Source of the DNA: Roseiarcus sp963816065 | GTDB lineage: Bacteria > Pseudomonadota > Alphaproteobacteria > Rhizobiales > Beijerinckiaceae | NCBI GenBank assembly: GCA_963816065.1 | Contig: CAWFJG010000007.1 | Location: 62,001-126,000 of the forward strand | DNA: 64,000 nt | Direction: 5' to 3' | Part shown: piece after piece, positions 48,139 through 57,165 of the stretch | Layout of the letters: every line of letters starts with the position of its first letter | Position numbering within the stretch: the first letter of the stretch is position 1 | Program-made: the position numbers and the translations under genes | Notes under the pieces: model-generated | What the model saw: only the letters and a program-made list of their open reading frames with translations | The model's database searches: none | Told to the model about the DNA's origin: nothing

Positions 48139-49643
48139 ATGAGTCTCCTGCAAACGACCGAAGAAACCCTGCGCCTTACCAAGGAGGCGCTGTCGGACAA
48201 CGCGCTCGCCAAGAACGTAAGCCTGGCCACCGGACTATCCGCTTACGACCTCCAGGCGCCGGCCAAAAACCTCTATCCGATCATCACGCCGCTCCGAAAC
48301 GCGCTGCCCCGCGTCGCGCAAATCAACCCGGGCGACGCAGCCCGATGGCGCACAATCACGTCCATCATCGGCTCGGGCTACGACGCGATGGGCTGGGTGC
48401 CGGAAGGCCAGCGCACCGCCAGCATGTCCTACGCCTCGCAGGCGCAAGTCGCGCCTTACCTGACGCTCGGCGAGGAGGACACGGTGACCTTCGAGGCCGA
48501 AGCCGCGTCCGAGGGCTTCGACGACCTCAACGCCACCGCCACCTTGCGCCTTCTGCAGAAAACCATGCGCAAGGAGGAAACCGCCCTGCTTGGCGGAAAC
48601 GCCTCGCTGGCGCTGGGAACGCCTGCCGCTCCCACGCTGACGGCCTCGGGCGCGGGCGCCGCCTTGCCTGCCGGTACTTACTCGGTGGTCGTGGTCGCAT
48701 TGAGCTTCGAGGGCTACAAGAACTCGACTGTCGCCGGCGGCGTTGCGACATCGAAGACCATCACTGGCAACGACGGCAACACCTATACGCTGAACGGCGG
48801 CTCCTCCAACAAGAGCGCCAATGCTACCCAGGCGGTGACGCTGGGTCAGACACTGAGCGCGACCGCATCGGTCGTCGCCGGCGCCGTCGCCTACGCCTGG
48901 TACGTTGGCGCGGTCGGCGCCAGACTCTGCAAGCGATCACCCCGATCAACAGCGCGACTTTTGCCGTGCCCCTGACTGCGGGACAGCAGGCCGCGGCGCT
49001 GATCACGGCCGACAATTCCCGCAATTCCACCCTCGCCTTCGACGGCCTTCTGACCGTCGGCTTCAATCCGGCCAATGGCGCCTATGTTCAGACGCTACCG
49101 TCGGGGACGGCCGGCACGGGCTCGTTCCTCACTTCGTCGGGCCGCGGCTCGGTGGTCGAGATCGACAATATGCTGGTCGCGATGTGGAACAACTACCGGC
49201 TGTCGCCGACCGTGCTTTACGTCAACGCGCAGGAGCAGAAGAATATCACCAACAAGTGTCTGACCAACGCCTCCGGGCCGCTGCTCCGTTACAGCGTCAC
49301 CGCCGATGGCGAAAATGCCGGGAGGCCCTATGGCGTGACGGCTTCGGGGGCGGTGCGCTGGTACTATAACCCGTTCAGCGTCGACGGCGGCATTGATGTT
49401 CCGGTCAAGGTCCATCCGGACCTGCCGCCGGGAACGATCCTGGCGCTCTGCGAACGACTGCCGGTCTGGTACCAGTCGAACCAGACCCCGAACGTCGCCG
49501 AGGTGTTGACGAGACGCGACTATTACCGGGTCGACTGGCCGCTCCGTACCCGCCGCCGCGAGTTCGGCGTCTATGCGGAAGAGACCCTTGCCGTTTACGC
49601 CCCGTTCGGCATCGGCATCCTCACCAACATCGGCAACGGATAG
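48139..49643 (+). CDS. Major capsid protein with an inserted domain, single frameshift
   Basis: The composite of about 501 residues begins MSLLQTTEETLRLTKEALSDNALAKNVSLATGLSAYDLQAPAKNL, followed by LRNALPRVAQINPGDAARWRTI and YLTLGEEDTVTFEAEAASEGF, an HK97-fold N-arm and E-loop pattern. Residues of roughly 165-285 form a Ser/Thr/Gly-rich Ig-like insertion (TLTASGAGAALPAGTYSVVV onward). A frame change near 48925 leads to QTLQAITPINSATF and a C-terminal half including FNPANGAYVQTL and WYQSNQTPNVAEVLTRRDYYRVDWPL. Repair needs one added base. I take the ATG at 48139 over 48130 because of GAGGA spacing. Confidence 0.85.
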
Positions 49644-49844
49644 CGCCGCTCCCCCTCTCCTCTCCGCCCGTCCTTCTCCTCCGGGCGATTGCGAGGGAGG
49701 GGTCGAGGGTGTGGGGCCCGGCGCCGGCGCGCTCGCTCCCGAGCCTCGCGCCGGACCCCCGCTCTCTTTCCCCGCACGACGTCGTCCCTCTCAGTAGGAG
49801 GGAAGCGGCGCGTGGGGAATCTTCCACTCGAACTAGGCCGTACC

Positions 49845-50666
49845 ATGTCGCCTTACGACCTCGCCACCCTCTCCGCCGTGAAGTCCTGGCTCGGGCTGCC
49901 GTCTGCGCCGGGCGCGAACGACGCGACGCTCGCCGCGCTCGTCACCGCGGCGAGCCGGACAATCTACGCGGCGCTCGGCCGCCCAGGCCTGTTGCCGCAA
50001 TCCTATACGGAGACGCTCGATCTCGATACGCGTCGTGTCTATCTCAGACAGTGGCCGGCGCTCAACGTGAGTTCAGTCCTATGGCGAGGGATCGCCATCC
50101 CGCCCAATGCAAATCCGGACCTCGACGCTTCGACCGGCTACGCCCTGCAGCCCGCCGACCCCGCCCCGCCCGGCCATCCGCAGGCGATTGATCTTTTCGG
50201 ACCGTTCGATCGGCCCGGACGCCAGTGCCTCGCCGTCTCCTATCGCGCGGGCTACGCCGTCCAAGGGGAGGCACAGTCCGTTCCGTCAACGGCGCCGTAC
50301 CAGATCGCCGCTTTGTCGCCTTTTGGACCGTGGACGAGCGATCTCGGCGTCGCCTATTACGCGAGTGGCGCGGCGCTGAGTCCAGTGTCCCTCACTCCGG
50401 GTGCGGGACAGTATACGGTGACGAACGGCGTTTACGGCTTCTCCGCCGCCGACGCCGGCGCCGCCGTGACGATCGGCTACGGCTATGTCCCGCAGGATAT
50501 CGCCCAGGCCGCGACCGAGTTCGCGGCCGAGCGTTTCCGAGCCGCCGAGCGCATTGGCCTCAAGTCCAAGTCGGTCGGCGGCATGGAGACGATTACCTAC
50601 GATACGAGCGCGCTCTCGGCGCCGATCCTCGCCATGCTGCAGCCGTACAAGCGGGTCGCGGTCTGA
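49845..50666 (+). CDS. Head-tail connector (gp6-like adaptor) protein
   Basis: The 273-residue protein begins MSPYDLATLSAVKSWLGLPSAPGANDATLAALVTAASRTIYAALGR, the helical start of gp6-like connectors. It continues YTETLDLDTRRVYLRQWPALNVSSVLWRG and ends with DIAQAATEFAAERFRAAERIGLKSKSVGGMETITYD. The insertion of about 90 residues in the middle is larger than in HK97 gp6. It should attach to the portal. Stop and next start overlap (TGATG). Confidence 0.82.
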   Translation: MSPYDLATLSAVKSWLGLPSAPGANDATLAALVTAASRTIYAALGRPGLLPQSYTETLDLDTRRVYLRQWPALNVSSVLWRGIAIPPNANPDLDASTGYALQPADPAPPGHPQAIDLFGPFDRPGRQCLAVSYRAGYAVQGEAQSVPSTAPYQIAALSPFGPWTSDLGVAYYASGAALSPVSLTPGAGQYTVTNGVYGFSAADAGAAVTIGYGYVPQDIAQAATEFAAERFRAAERIGLKSKSVGGMETITYDTSALSAPILAMLQPYKRVAV

Positions 50667-51154
50667 TGTTCGCCCTCGCCCTCGACGGCTTCGACACCGC
50701 GATCGGCCGGCTGGACGGCTTGCCTGCAGGGTTCGGCGCGGCGCTTGCGGCGAAAGCCGCCGAGGTGGCCACGGCGCTCGCCGACCGCGTCCGGACCGTC
50801 AAACTCTCCGGCGGCGTCCTCGACCTGCGCTCTGGCGCGCTGCGGGATTCGATCGCCGCGGACGTGACGGTTGACGCGGACGGCGTCTACGCCATGGTCG
50901 GCTCGAATGGCGACGTCAAATACGCCGCGATCCAGGAATTCGGCTGCAAAACCGCAGCCCACGAAATCCTGCCGGTCAAGGCGCAGGCCCTCGCCTTTAT
51001 GGCCGGCGGCGCGCGGCGCTTCGCCCACAAGATCGGACATCCGGGCTCGGTCATCCCCGAGCGATCCTACCTGCGCTCGACGCTCGACGAGATGAGCGAC
51101 GATATCGTCACGGCGCTCGCCGACGCCGCGGCCGAAAGTCTGGAGCGCGCATGA
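50666..51154 (+). CDS. HK97 gp10-like neck protein
   Basis: The 162-residue protein MFALALDGFDTAIGRLDGLPAGFGAALAAKAAEVATALADRVR resembles HK97-gp10-like (tail completion or stopper) proteins: LSGGVLDLRSGALRDSIAADV, YAAIQEFG, and SYLRSTLDEMSDDIVTALADA. It links connector and tail terminator. It overlaps both neighbours, consistent with coupled translation. Confidence 0.82.
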   Translation: MFALALDGFDTAIGRLDGLPAGFGAALAAKAAEVATALADRVRTVKLSGGVLDLRSGALRDSIAADVTVDADGVYAMVGSNGDVKYAAIQEFGCKTAAHEILPVKAQALAFMAGGARRFAHKIGHPGSVIPERSYLRSTLDEMSDDIVTALADAAAESLERA

Positions 51155-51585
51155 GCCGCGAAGCCGCCTTCTCCGCTCTGTTCGCCGCTGTCTCGGCCGC
51201 TTACCCCTGGGGCCTCGCTTCGCGGCGGATGAAGATGTGGAGCGAGGTTCCCGCCGCGCTCAGGCCCGCGTTCTTTCAGTTCGAGAGCGGACCCGAAACC
51301 TATCAGTGGCCCTCGCCGGCGACGCCGAAGCGCACATTCGAAGCCAAGCTCTTCCTCTACTTCGACTCCCGCGATCCGGCGACCCCCGGCGCGACCGCCG
51401 TCAATGCCGCGCTCGACGCGATCGACGTCGCGCTTGTCCCCACCGGGGCGGACGCCGGGCTCGGCCGCCAGACGCTCGGCGGCGCAGTGTACGACTGCAA
51501 GATTACGGCCGTGCCGGTGCGCGACCCGGGCGATCTCGACGGCGACGGACTGGCGGTGGTCAGCGTGCGGCTGGTCGGACCGTAA
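51151..51585 (+). CDS. Tail terminator-like protein
   Basis: The 144-residue product MSREAAFSALFAAVSAAYPWGLASRRMKMWSEVPAALRPAFFQFE has the pattern of minor tail or tail-terminator proteins (DUF-type gpU-like): AKLFLYFDSRDPA, LGGAVYDCKI and DGDGLAVVSVRLVGP at the end. It starts within the stop of the previous gene (ATGA). It is expected to cap the tail tube. Confidence 0.75.
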   Translation: MSREAAFSALFAAVSAAYPWGLASRRMKMWSEVPAALRPAFFQFESGPETYQWPSPATPKRTFEAKLFLYFDSRDPATPGATAVNAALDAIDVALVPTGADAGLGRQTLGGAVYDCKITAVPVRDPGDLDGDGLAVVSVRLVGP

Positions 51586-51601
51586 GAAGCCAGATGGGGC
51601 G

Positions 51602-51990
51602 ATGCGTCTCGACGAGCGGAACAAAGGGTGGGAAGCAGCCGCTGCGCAGCCGATTTCGGCGGAGACGATGTTCGCCGGAGACTATCTGGTCCTCGGCGCG
51701 CGGACGCGGCTGGCGAAAGCCTCCTCGTCTGTCGATGAGGCGCAACTCGGCGCAATGCTCGCGGTGGCGCACAGAAGGCCCACCCCGACGTCCCGCTGCG
51801 CCACCTTCGGCGCGCTGTCGAACTTGACGGGACACCGAAAAGCCGCTCGCGCTGACCCATCTCGCGCTGAGCGGCCTGGCCAAACTCGCGCATCCGAAGG
51901 AGTTCGCTTGCGGGCGGCGAGACCCGTGAGTTTTCCATCAAGCGCGGCTCAAAACTGACCGATTCAAAAACCAACGCCGCGCGGCCCCTA
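51602..51990 (+). pseudogene. Fragmented small gene between tail terminator and tail tube
   Basis: From ATG 51602 the frame reads MRLDERNKGWEAAAAQPISA then MFAGDYLVLGARTRLAKASSSVDEAQLGAML. Further sensible pieces lie in other frames: DVPLRHLRRAVELDGTP, PLALTHLALSGLAKLAHPKEF and GGETREFSIKRGSKLTDS. At least three frame changes are needed. I cannot name the family. It may be a decayed structural or cargo gene, or a region of poor sequence quality. Confidence 0.4.
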
Positions 51991-52012
51991 TTCCCCCAAA
52001 CGGAGTCCCCCC

Positions 52013-52747
52013 ATGTTCGTATTCGGCTCGGGCGTGCTGATCGGCACGCCGGCAGGCGGCTCGCCGATTAATTTCGGCCTCGCACAGGAAGTCACGCTCA
52101 ACCTCCAGACCACCACCAAGCCGCTTTACGGGCAGTACAACTTTCCAGTCGCGATCGGCTCCGGCACCAAGAAAATGACCGGTAAGGCCAAGATGGCGCG
52201 GATCTCCGGCCAGGCCCTGGGCTCGCTGTTTTTCGGGCTCACGCCGAGCGTCGGCGTCGTCCAAACCCAGTTCGGCGAGGCCGCGGCGGTCCCGTCCGCA
52301 TCGCCTTACACGTACTCGACGACCTGCCATACGACCTTCGTCGCCGACCAGGGCGTCGTCTATGCGAGCTCGTCCGTACCCCTCAAGCAGGTCGCCTCGA
52401 GCCCTGCGCTCGGCCAGTATTCGGTTTCGGGCGGCGTCTATACCTTCTCGTCGGCCGATGCCGGCGCGAGCGTGCTGATCTCCTACACCTACACCGTCAC
52501 GACGACCGGCGAGAGCATCGCGGTCAACTCGCAGCTCATTGGCCCCTCGATTACATTCTCAGCGAACCTGTTCGCGTCGGATCCCACGACCGGCAAGCAG
52601 TTTTCGGTTTGGCTCTACAATTGCGTCGCCGAGAAACTGTCGTTCGGCACCAAGATCGAGGATTTCCTCGTCCCCGAGCTCGACTTCCAATGCTTCGCCA
52701 ACGCGGCCGGCCAGGTCTGCCAATTCAACTTCGGAGACGCTGCGTGA
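52013..52747 (+). CDS. Major tail tube protein
   Basis: The 244-residue protein MFVFGSGVLIGTPAGGSPINFGLAQEVTLNLQTTTKPLYGQYNFPVAIGSGTKKMTGKAKMARI has the beta-sandwich tail tube pattern and ends with VWLYNCVAEKLSFGTKIEDFLVPELDFQCFANAAGQV. It contains an inserted region with repeated SVSGGVYTFSSADAGASVLISY, also seen in the connector and tail hub genes, probably a shared Ig-like module. It should form the non-contractile tail. The stop overlaps the chaperone start (GTGA). Confidence 0.85.
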   Translation: MFVFGSGVLIGTPAGGSPINFGLAQEVTLNLQTTTKPLYGQYNFPVAIGSGTKKMTGKAKMARISGQALGSLFFGLTPSVGVVQTQFGEAAAVPSASPYTYSTTCHTTFVADQGVVYASSSVPLKQVASSPALGQYSVSGGVYTFSSADAGASVLISYTYTVTTTGESIAVNSQLIGPSITFSANLFASDPTTGKQFSVWLYNCVAEKLSFGTKIEDFLVPELDFQCFANAAGQVCQFNFGDAA

Positions 52748-53118
52748 GCGACGAAACCTTCCCCATCGTGCTCGGCGGCAAGGCCTGGGCGTTGCCGCAT
52801 CTGCCGTTTCGCGCAATCAAGGCGATCCAGCCGGCGCTCTACGATATCTATGTCGCGGCCGGAGGAACGTCGACGTCAAGCAGCGGCCTCGCTCGGCTCG
52901 GAGAAGCGGAGCTCGAGCGCCTGGCCGAGGCGATCTGGCGCGCCGTCTCCCATGTCGATCCCGCCCTCTCCTTCGCCGACTTCCTGGAACTGCCGTTCTC
53001 CGTCGGCGACTTGATCCAGGCCTTCCCCTCGGTCGCCAAGGCCGCCGGCCTGCGTCCAGCGCAGAATGCGACGGCGGAGGCGTCGCCTGAGGCGGGAAAA
53101 TCGATTACGACGCCCTGA
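52744..53118 (+). CDS. Tail assembly chaperone, zero-frame product (G-like)
   Basis: The 124-residue protein starts GTG within the tail tube stop and reads SDETFPIVLGGKAWALPHLPFRAIKAIQPALYDIY, typical of the first tail-assembly chaperone. It is placed between tail tube and tape measure. The last six codons (SITTP and stop) lie past a slippery site, so a fraction of ribosomes should switch into the downstream frame and make the longer product listed next. Confidence 0.82.
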   Translation: MSDETFPIVLGGKAWALPHLPFRAIKAIQPALYDIYVAAGGTSTSSSGLARLGEAELERLAEAIWRAVSHVDPALSFADFLELPFSVGDLIQAFPSVAKAAGLRPAQNATAEASPEAGKSITTP

Positions 53119-53339
53119 TTGCGGGCGTCGTCGCAAACCTCGGCTGGAGCTGGGACGTTGCCCTCGATCAACTGACTGTTCCGCGCTTCCTCGCGTTGCA
53201 GGCCGAATGGCGCCGTCATCCGCCGGTCCACTGGCTCATCGCGGCGGCGCTCAAGTACCGGCCTCCGGGCGAAACTGCCGCGCAGGCCCAGCCGACGATA
53301 GCGGAGCTGAAGGCCGCGTTTCCAAACGGCACGCTCTGA
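52744..53339 (+). CDS. Tail assembly chaperone, -1 frameshift product (GT-like)
   Basis: After 119 zero-frame codons the -1 frame continues IDYDALIAGVVANLGWSWDVALDQLTVPRFLALQAEWRRHPPVHWLIAAALKYRPP and stops at 53339, giving 198 residues in all. The second part has no start codon of its own near the junction, so it is only reachable by frameshifting. In lambda and many siphophages the long form binds both the tape measure and the short form. The tape measure gene begins 12 bases later. Confidence 0.8.
53094..53100 (+). promoter_or_regulatory. GGGAAAA slippery heptamer for -1 programmed frameshift
   Basis: In the zero frame the codons are GCG GGA AAA, so the heptamer has the ideal X-XXY-YYZ phasing. 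A -1 slip gives K followed by ATC GAT TAC and opens the chaperone extension. The heptamer is closely related to the GGGAAAG site of lambda G/T. Confidence 0.8.
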
Positions 53340-53351
53340 CAAGGACCGCCC

Positions 53352-54668
53352 ATGACCGACGCCAACGTCTCTGTCAGCTTCAGCGCGTCCGTCGCCGACT
53401 TCGTCGCGGGGGTTTGCCAGGCGAAGGACGCGCTGCAAAGCTTCTCGACGCCGTTCGGCGAAATCAATAGCCAGTTCGCCTCATTCACGAGGGCGTCCGT
53501 CCAGGCCTTCAGCGCCGAGCGCTTCGAACCCTATCGCGACGCGCTTGCCGCAACTCAAACGCTTGAACAGTCCCTCTCCACCGACCACGCGGCGGCTGCG
53601 GCGGCCCTGAAGGCGGGGGACGAGGCGGCCTACGCCGACGCGACACGCGCAGCCCAGCTCGCGGCGACCGAGGAGCTGCGGCTCATCGAGGACGGGCTCA
53701 AGCAGAAGCTCGCGCTATACGCCGAGGAGGCGCGCGCCTATGCGATCACGCAAAGCCAGAAGCTTGCCCACTCGGCCCAAGCGATCAACCAGGCCTATGC
53801 GCTCGAACTCGGCGCGTTGAAGGAACGCGAGGCGCTTGGCGACCAATCGCTCGCAGCCCGACAGGGGATCGACGATATGGCCATCGAGGCGACCCGTCGA
53901 CGCGACGACGCGATGACCTCGCTGACCAGATCCGCTTTGCAGGAGCAGGAGCGCGACTACCAGTCCCTCGCGAGCTCAGTCGGGCAGGCCTTCAATTCCC
54001 AGTTGCGCGGCCTCCTTACCGGAACCGAAAATTGGCAAGCCGCCTTCAAGAACGTCCTTGGCAGCCTGCTCGTCAAGTTCGTCGAGTTTACCGAAACGAC
54101 CGTCGCCCGTCACCTCATCGGCGAGGCGATGAAGACCGCGGCGACGACCGCCGGCGTCGCCGCGCGAGCCAGCGCCGAAGAAGCAGGCGCCGCGGCGTCG
54201 ATGGGAGCCCAGGGAGCCGCGATGGTCCGCTTGATCCTGTCTTCCGCCGCCGAAACCTTTGCGGGCGTTTTCGGGTTCCTCGCACCGCTGATGGGCCCAT
54301 TCGCAGCCGGCCCCGCAACGGCGGCCCAGGCGACAGTCGCCAGCATGGCGGGGTCAGTCGCGTCGGCGGATATCGGCATGTGGCAAGTGCCTGCGGACAT
54401 GTTGACCCTCGTCCATCACAACGAACTGATCATGCCCGCCGCCGAAGCGGGCGCTTTCCGAACGATGCTCGGCGGCGATAGCGGAACCGGCGGCCCCAGT
54501 TCAGGCGCGGTGCATATCCATCCGACGACCACCCTCCACGTCTCGGCGCTCGACGGCGCCAGCGTGTCGCAATGGATGAGGTCGAACCGCGGGACGATGC
54601 TGAGGGCGATCGATCAGGCGGTCAAGCACGGCGCACATCTTGGGCTCAAGGGCCTGGCGCGCTCCTGA
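53352..54668 (+). CDS. Tail tape measure protein
   Basis: The 438-residue protein starts MTDANVSVSFSASVADFVAGVCQAKDALQSFSTPFGEI, continues with long Ala-rich helices, and has hydrophobic segments (GLLTGTENWQAAFKNVLGSLL, then SSAAETFAGVFGFLAPLMGPFAAGPATA). The C-terminus is VHIHPTTTLHVSALDGASVSQWM. Position after the chaperones and composition are those of a short tape measure, which sets tail length. The modest length fits a short GTA-like tail. Confidence 0.82.
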   Translation: MTDANVSVSFSASVADFVAGVCQAKDALQSFSTPFGEINSQFASFTRASVQAFSAERFEPYRDALAATQTLEQSLSTDHAAAAAALKAGDEAAYADATRAAQLAATEELRLIEDGLKQKLALYAEEARAYAITQSQKLAHSAQAINQAYALELGALKEREALGDQSLAARQGIDDMAIEATRRRDDAMTSLTRSALQEQERDYQSLASSVGQAFNSQLRGLLTGTENWQAAFKNVLGSLLVKFVEFTETTVARHLIGEAMKTAATTAGVAARASAEEAGAAASMGAQGAAMVRLILSSAAETFAGVFGFLAPLMGPFAAGPATAAQATVASMAGSVASADIGMWQVPADMLTLVHHNELIMPAAEAGAFRTMLGGDSGTGGPSSGAVHIHPTTTLHVSALDGASVSQWMRSNRGTMLRAIDQAVKHGAHLGLKGLARS

Positions 54669-54669
54669 C

Positions 54670-57165
54670 ATGGCCACGGCAACCGGCGTTCACCTTCTCC
54701 CGTCGACGGGGGAGTTCACCTACGACACGCAACCCTTCGTCGCGGCGCAGTTGAGTTACTCAACAGGTACGAAGTTCGGAGCGGAACCAGTCAACACCTA
54801 TCATGCTCCTGGTGGATCAAAGACCGATTACTCCTACGCGATCGACCAACTGCAGGCGGCCCATCCCGAATGCGGGACGGTCTCGATCGTCTGCTCTTGG
54901 TTCTTCAATTCCCTGGACGCCTCGAAGTGCAGGATCTATCCGTCGACGAACTTCCTGCTCGGCGAAATCTGGCGAGTCGTCTCCGGCGTTCCGGTTGTGT
55001 CGAACTGGAAGGTCTCGAGCCTCACGGAACAGGTTTTCCCGGGCGTCCTTCCTCTGCCGACTGCGGCGGACGGCTCCTACATCTACGGCGGAACGCCCTC
55101 GGACCCGTCGATCGTCCGCTGCATCCAGGACTTGAAGGCGCGGGGCTTTCGGGTCGTCTTCTATCCGTTCCTGCTCGGGACCGCATCGGGTTATCCATGG
55201 CGCGGTCGGATTGGCTTCTCGCCTGATATTTCCAGCGCCGCATCAGCGGCCGTCGCCTCCTTTCTCGGCCCGGCCGCGGTGGAAGACTTCGTCCGCGACG
55301 CGGCCAATCTGACGGTCAGCTACAGCCGCCCTTTCGATTGGACCTATCGCCGGATGATCCTGCACTACGCCAATCTTTGCGTGCTGGCGGGCGGCGTCGA
55401 CCTGCTAGTGATCGGCTCGGAGCTCCGCGGCCTCGAAACCATCCGCGGGCCAGCCTGGACGGCGGCCGGAACGACAGACGGCAGCGGCCACGCCGTTTGG
55501 GATTATCCGTTCGTTCAAGGGCTTATTACCCTAGCCAACGACGTCCGCAGCGTTTTCGACACCGCCGGGCTGACCAAGAATCTCACGACGCTGAAAAACC
55601 TCATCACCTATTCGGCCGACTGGTCGAGTTGGATGGGCTTCCAGCACCCGGGAGCGAACGGCCAGTGGCCGCATCTCGATCAGCTCTGGGCGACTTCAAA
55701 TATCGACGTCGTCTCTTTCGACAACTATCTACCGCTGACCGACTGGACGACTGGCGCGGGCGGGGTCGACGCGACAGTCAATTGGAGCGCCCCCGCCTAT
55801 ACAGGCGCGTGGCCTCCGCCGCCTTCCGCGATGTCTGGACTTGGCCTTTCCGGCGTGCCGTCGATCTATTCGCCGGCTTACATGAAAGCCAACATCGAGG
55901 GCGGCCAGTATTTCAACTGGTACTATGGCGACGGGAACAACGACGGCCGCGGGTTGGATCCGAAAGGGTCCGGCCTTCAGGTATCAGTCTGCGAGGGCGA
56001 CCGCCTGGCGCAGTCCCGCAACGCCTACTCGGCGAACCAACAGATCCTCGCGCCGAAGCAAGTCCGATGGTGGTGGAACAACCCGCACCAAGCGATCTAC
56101 GACGCCGGCTCGGGCTGGGTTCCGCAGGGGCCGGTCACGGAATGGGTTGCACAGTCGAAGTCGATCATCCTGCTCGAATATGGATTTTCGGCCGTAGACC
56201 GGGCGACCAACCAGCCGAACGTGTTCTGGGACTCGAAGTCGAGCGAAAGCGCGACCGCCTATTGGTCGATCTGGGACAACGCCGGGGGCCTCGGCTACCA
56301 ACCGCGCCGCGACGACACGATCGCCGCGCTCGCGCTGCAGGCCGTTTATGACTACTGGCAGGCCAACAACGCGAGCTCGAGTGACGGCCTGCCGATGCTG
56401 CAATGGGCTTTCGCGTGCGTCTGGAATTGGGACGCGCGCCCGTTCCCGACCTTCCCGCTTAAATCGGCGGCCTGGGGCGATACCGGCAACTGGCAGTCGG
56501 GCGATTGGGCGACGGGCCTCCGCACCGCGCTTGTCCCGCCTGCGCCGACCCCGCCGCCAAGCCCGGGGAGCTACCCGACCTTCCCGGCCCTTTCGGTCCT
56601 CGGATGGTCGGTGAACGTCACGCCGCGGTTCTCGACCGGTCTCGCCGGGCATGTCTCGGGGCGCGAATCCCGCGCGGCCGCGCGCGCCTGGCCCCTCTTC
56701 GATCTCGAATTGACTTTCGAGGTCTTGCGCACGGACGCGGCCTATCAGGAGGTCCAAACCGTCGCCGGGTTCTTTGAGGCGACGGGCGGGGCGGGCTCGC
56801 CCTTCTGGATCGCGCCGCCTGGGCTCAGCGCAGCCACAGGACAGGCGATCGGAACCGGCGACGGCTCAACGACCGTCTTCCCGCTCGTGGCGTCCCAAGG
56901 AGCGTTTACAGGCCCCGTGTGCGGGACATCGGGCGTCTCGGCGGTCTACCTCAACGGCGTGGCGCAGGGTTCCGGCTGGTCGGTCTCGAGCAGCTACGCG
57001 CCAGCCGTCATCTTCGCCGTCGCGCCGGCGGCCGGCGTCGCGGTCGCCGCTTCGTTCGGCGTCCTCTGGCTCTGCCGGTTTGCCGATGACGTGGTCGCGT
57101 TCGAACAATTCATGGCGCAGCTGTTCGCCCTGAAAACCCTCAAACTGCAAACGGTTCGCCCATGA
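54670..57165 (+). CDS. GTA TIM-barrel-like domain fused to a DUF2460 tail module
   Basis: The 831-residue protein carries, from about residue 60 to 620, the GTA TIM-barrel-like domain: IYGGTPSDPSIVRCIQDLKARGFRVVFYPFLLG, then PFDWTYRRMILHYANLCVLAGGVDLLVIGSELRGLE, SADWSSWMGFQHPG, YMKANIEGGQYFNWYYGD, VRWWWNNPHQAIYD and VWNWDARPFPTFP. In RcGTA this domain is part of gp15. From about residue 633 a DUF2460-type module follows (FPALSVLGWSVNVTPRFSTGLAGHVSGRESR to EQFMAQLFALKTLKL), homologous to the next gene. The barrel may bind or cut surface polysaccharide. The ATG is at 54670, two bases after the previous stop. Confidence 0.88.
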   Translation: MATATGVHLLPSTGEFTYDTQPFVAAQLSYSTGTKFGAEPVNTYHAPGGSKTDYSYAIDQLQAAHPECGTVSIVCSWFFNSLDASKCRIYPSTNFLLGEIWRVVSGVPVVSNWKVSSLTEQVFPGVLPLPTAADGSYIYGGTPSDPSIVRCIQDLKARGFRVVFYPFLLGTASGYPWRGRIGFSPDISSAASAAVASFLGPAAVEDFVRDAANLTVSYSRPFDWTYRRMILHYANLCVLAGGVDLLVIGSELRGLETIRGPAWTAAGTTDGSGHAVWDYPFVQGLITLANDVRSVFDTAGLTKNLTTLKNLITYSADWSSWMGFQHPGANGQWPHLDQLWATSNIDVVSFDNYLPLTDWTTGAGGVDATVNWSAPAYTGAWPPPPSAMSGLGLSGVPSIYSPAYMKANIEGGQYFNWYYGDGNNDGRGLDPKGSGLQVSVCEGDRLAQSRNAYSANQQILAPKQVRWWWNNPHQAIYDAGSGWVPQGPVTEWVAQSKSIILLEYGFSAVDRATNQPNVFWDSKSSESATAYWSIWDNAGGLGYQPRRDDTIAALALQAVYDYWQANNASSSDGLPMLQWAFACVWNWDARPFPTFPLKSAAWGDTGNWQSGDWATGLRTALVPPAPTPPPSPGSYPTFPALSVLGWSVNVTPRFSTGLAGHVSGRESRAAARAWPLFDLELTFEVLRTDAAYQEVQTVAGFFEATGGAGSPFWIAPPGLSAATGQAIGTGDGSTTVFPLVASQGAFTGPVCGTSGVSAVYLNGVAQGSGWSVSSSYAPAVIFAVAPAAGVAVAASFGVLWLCRFADDVVAFEQFMAQLFALKTLKLQTVRP

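Noticed and set aside
55338..56351. 337-codon ORF within the TIM-barrel gene
   Set aside because: Out-of-frame Arg-rich shadow; the real frame has the family motifs.
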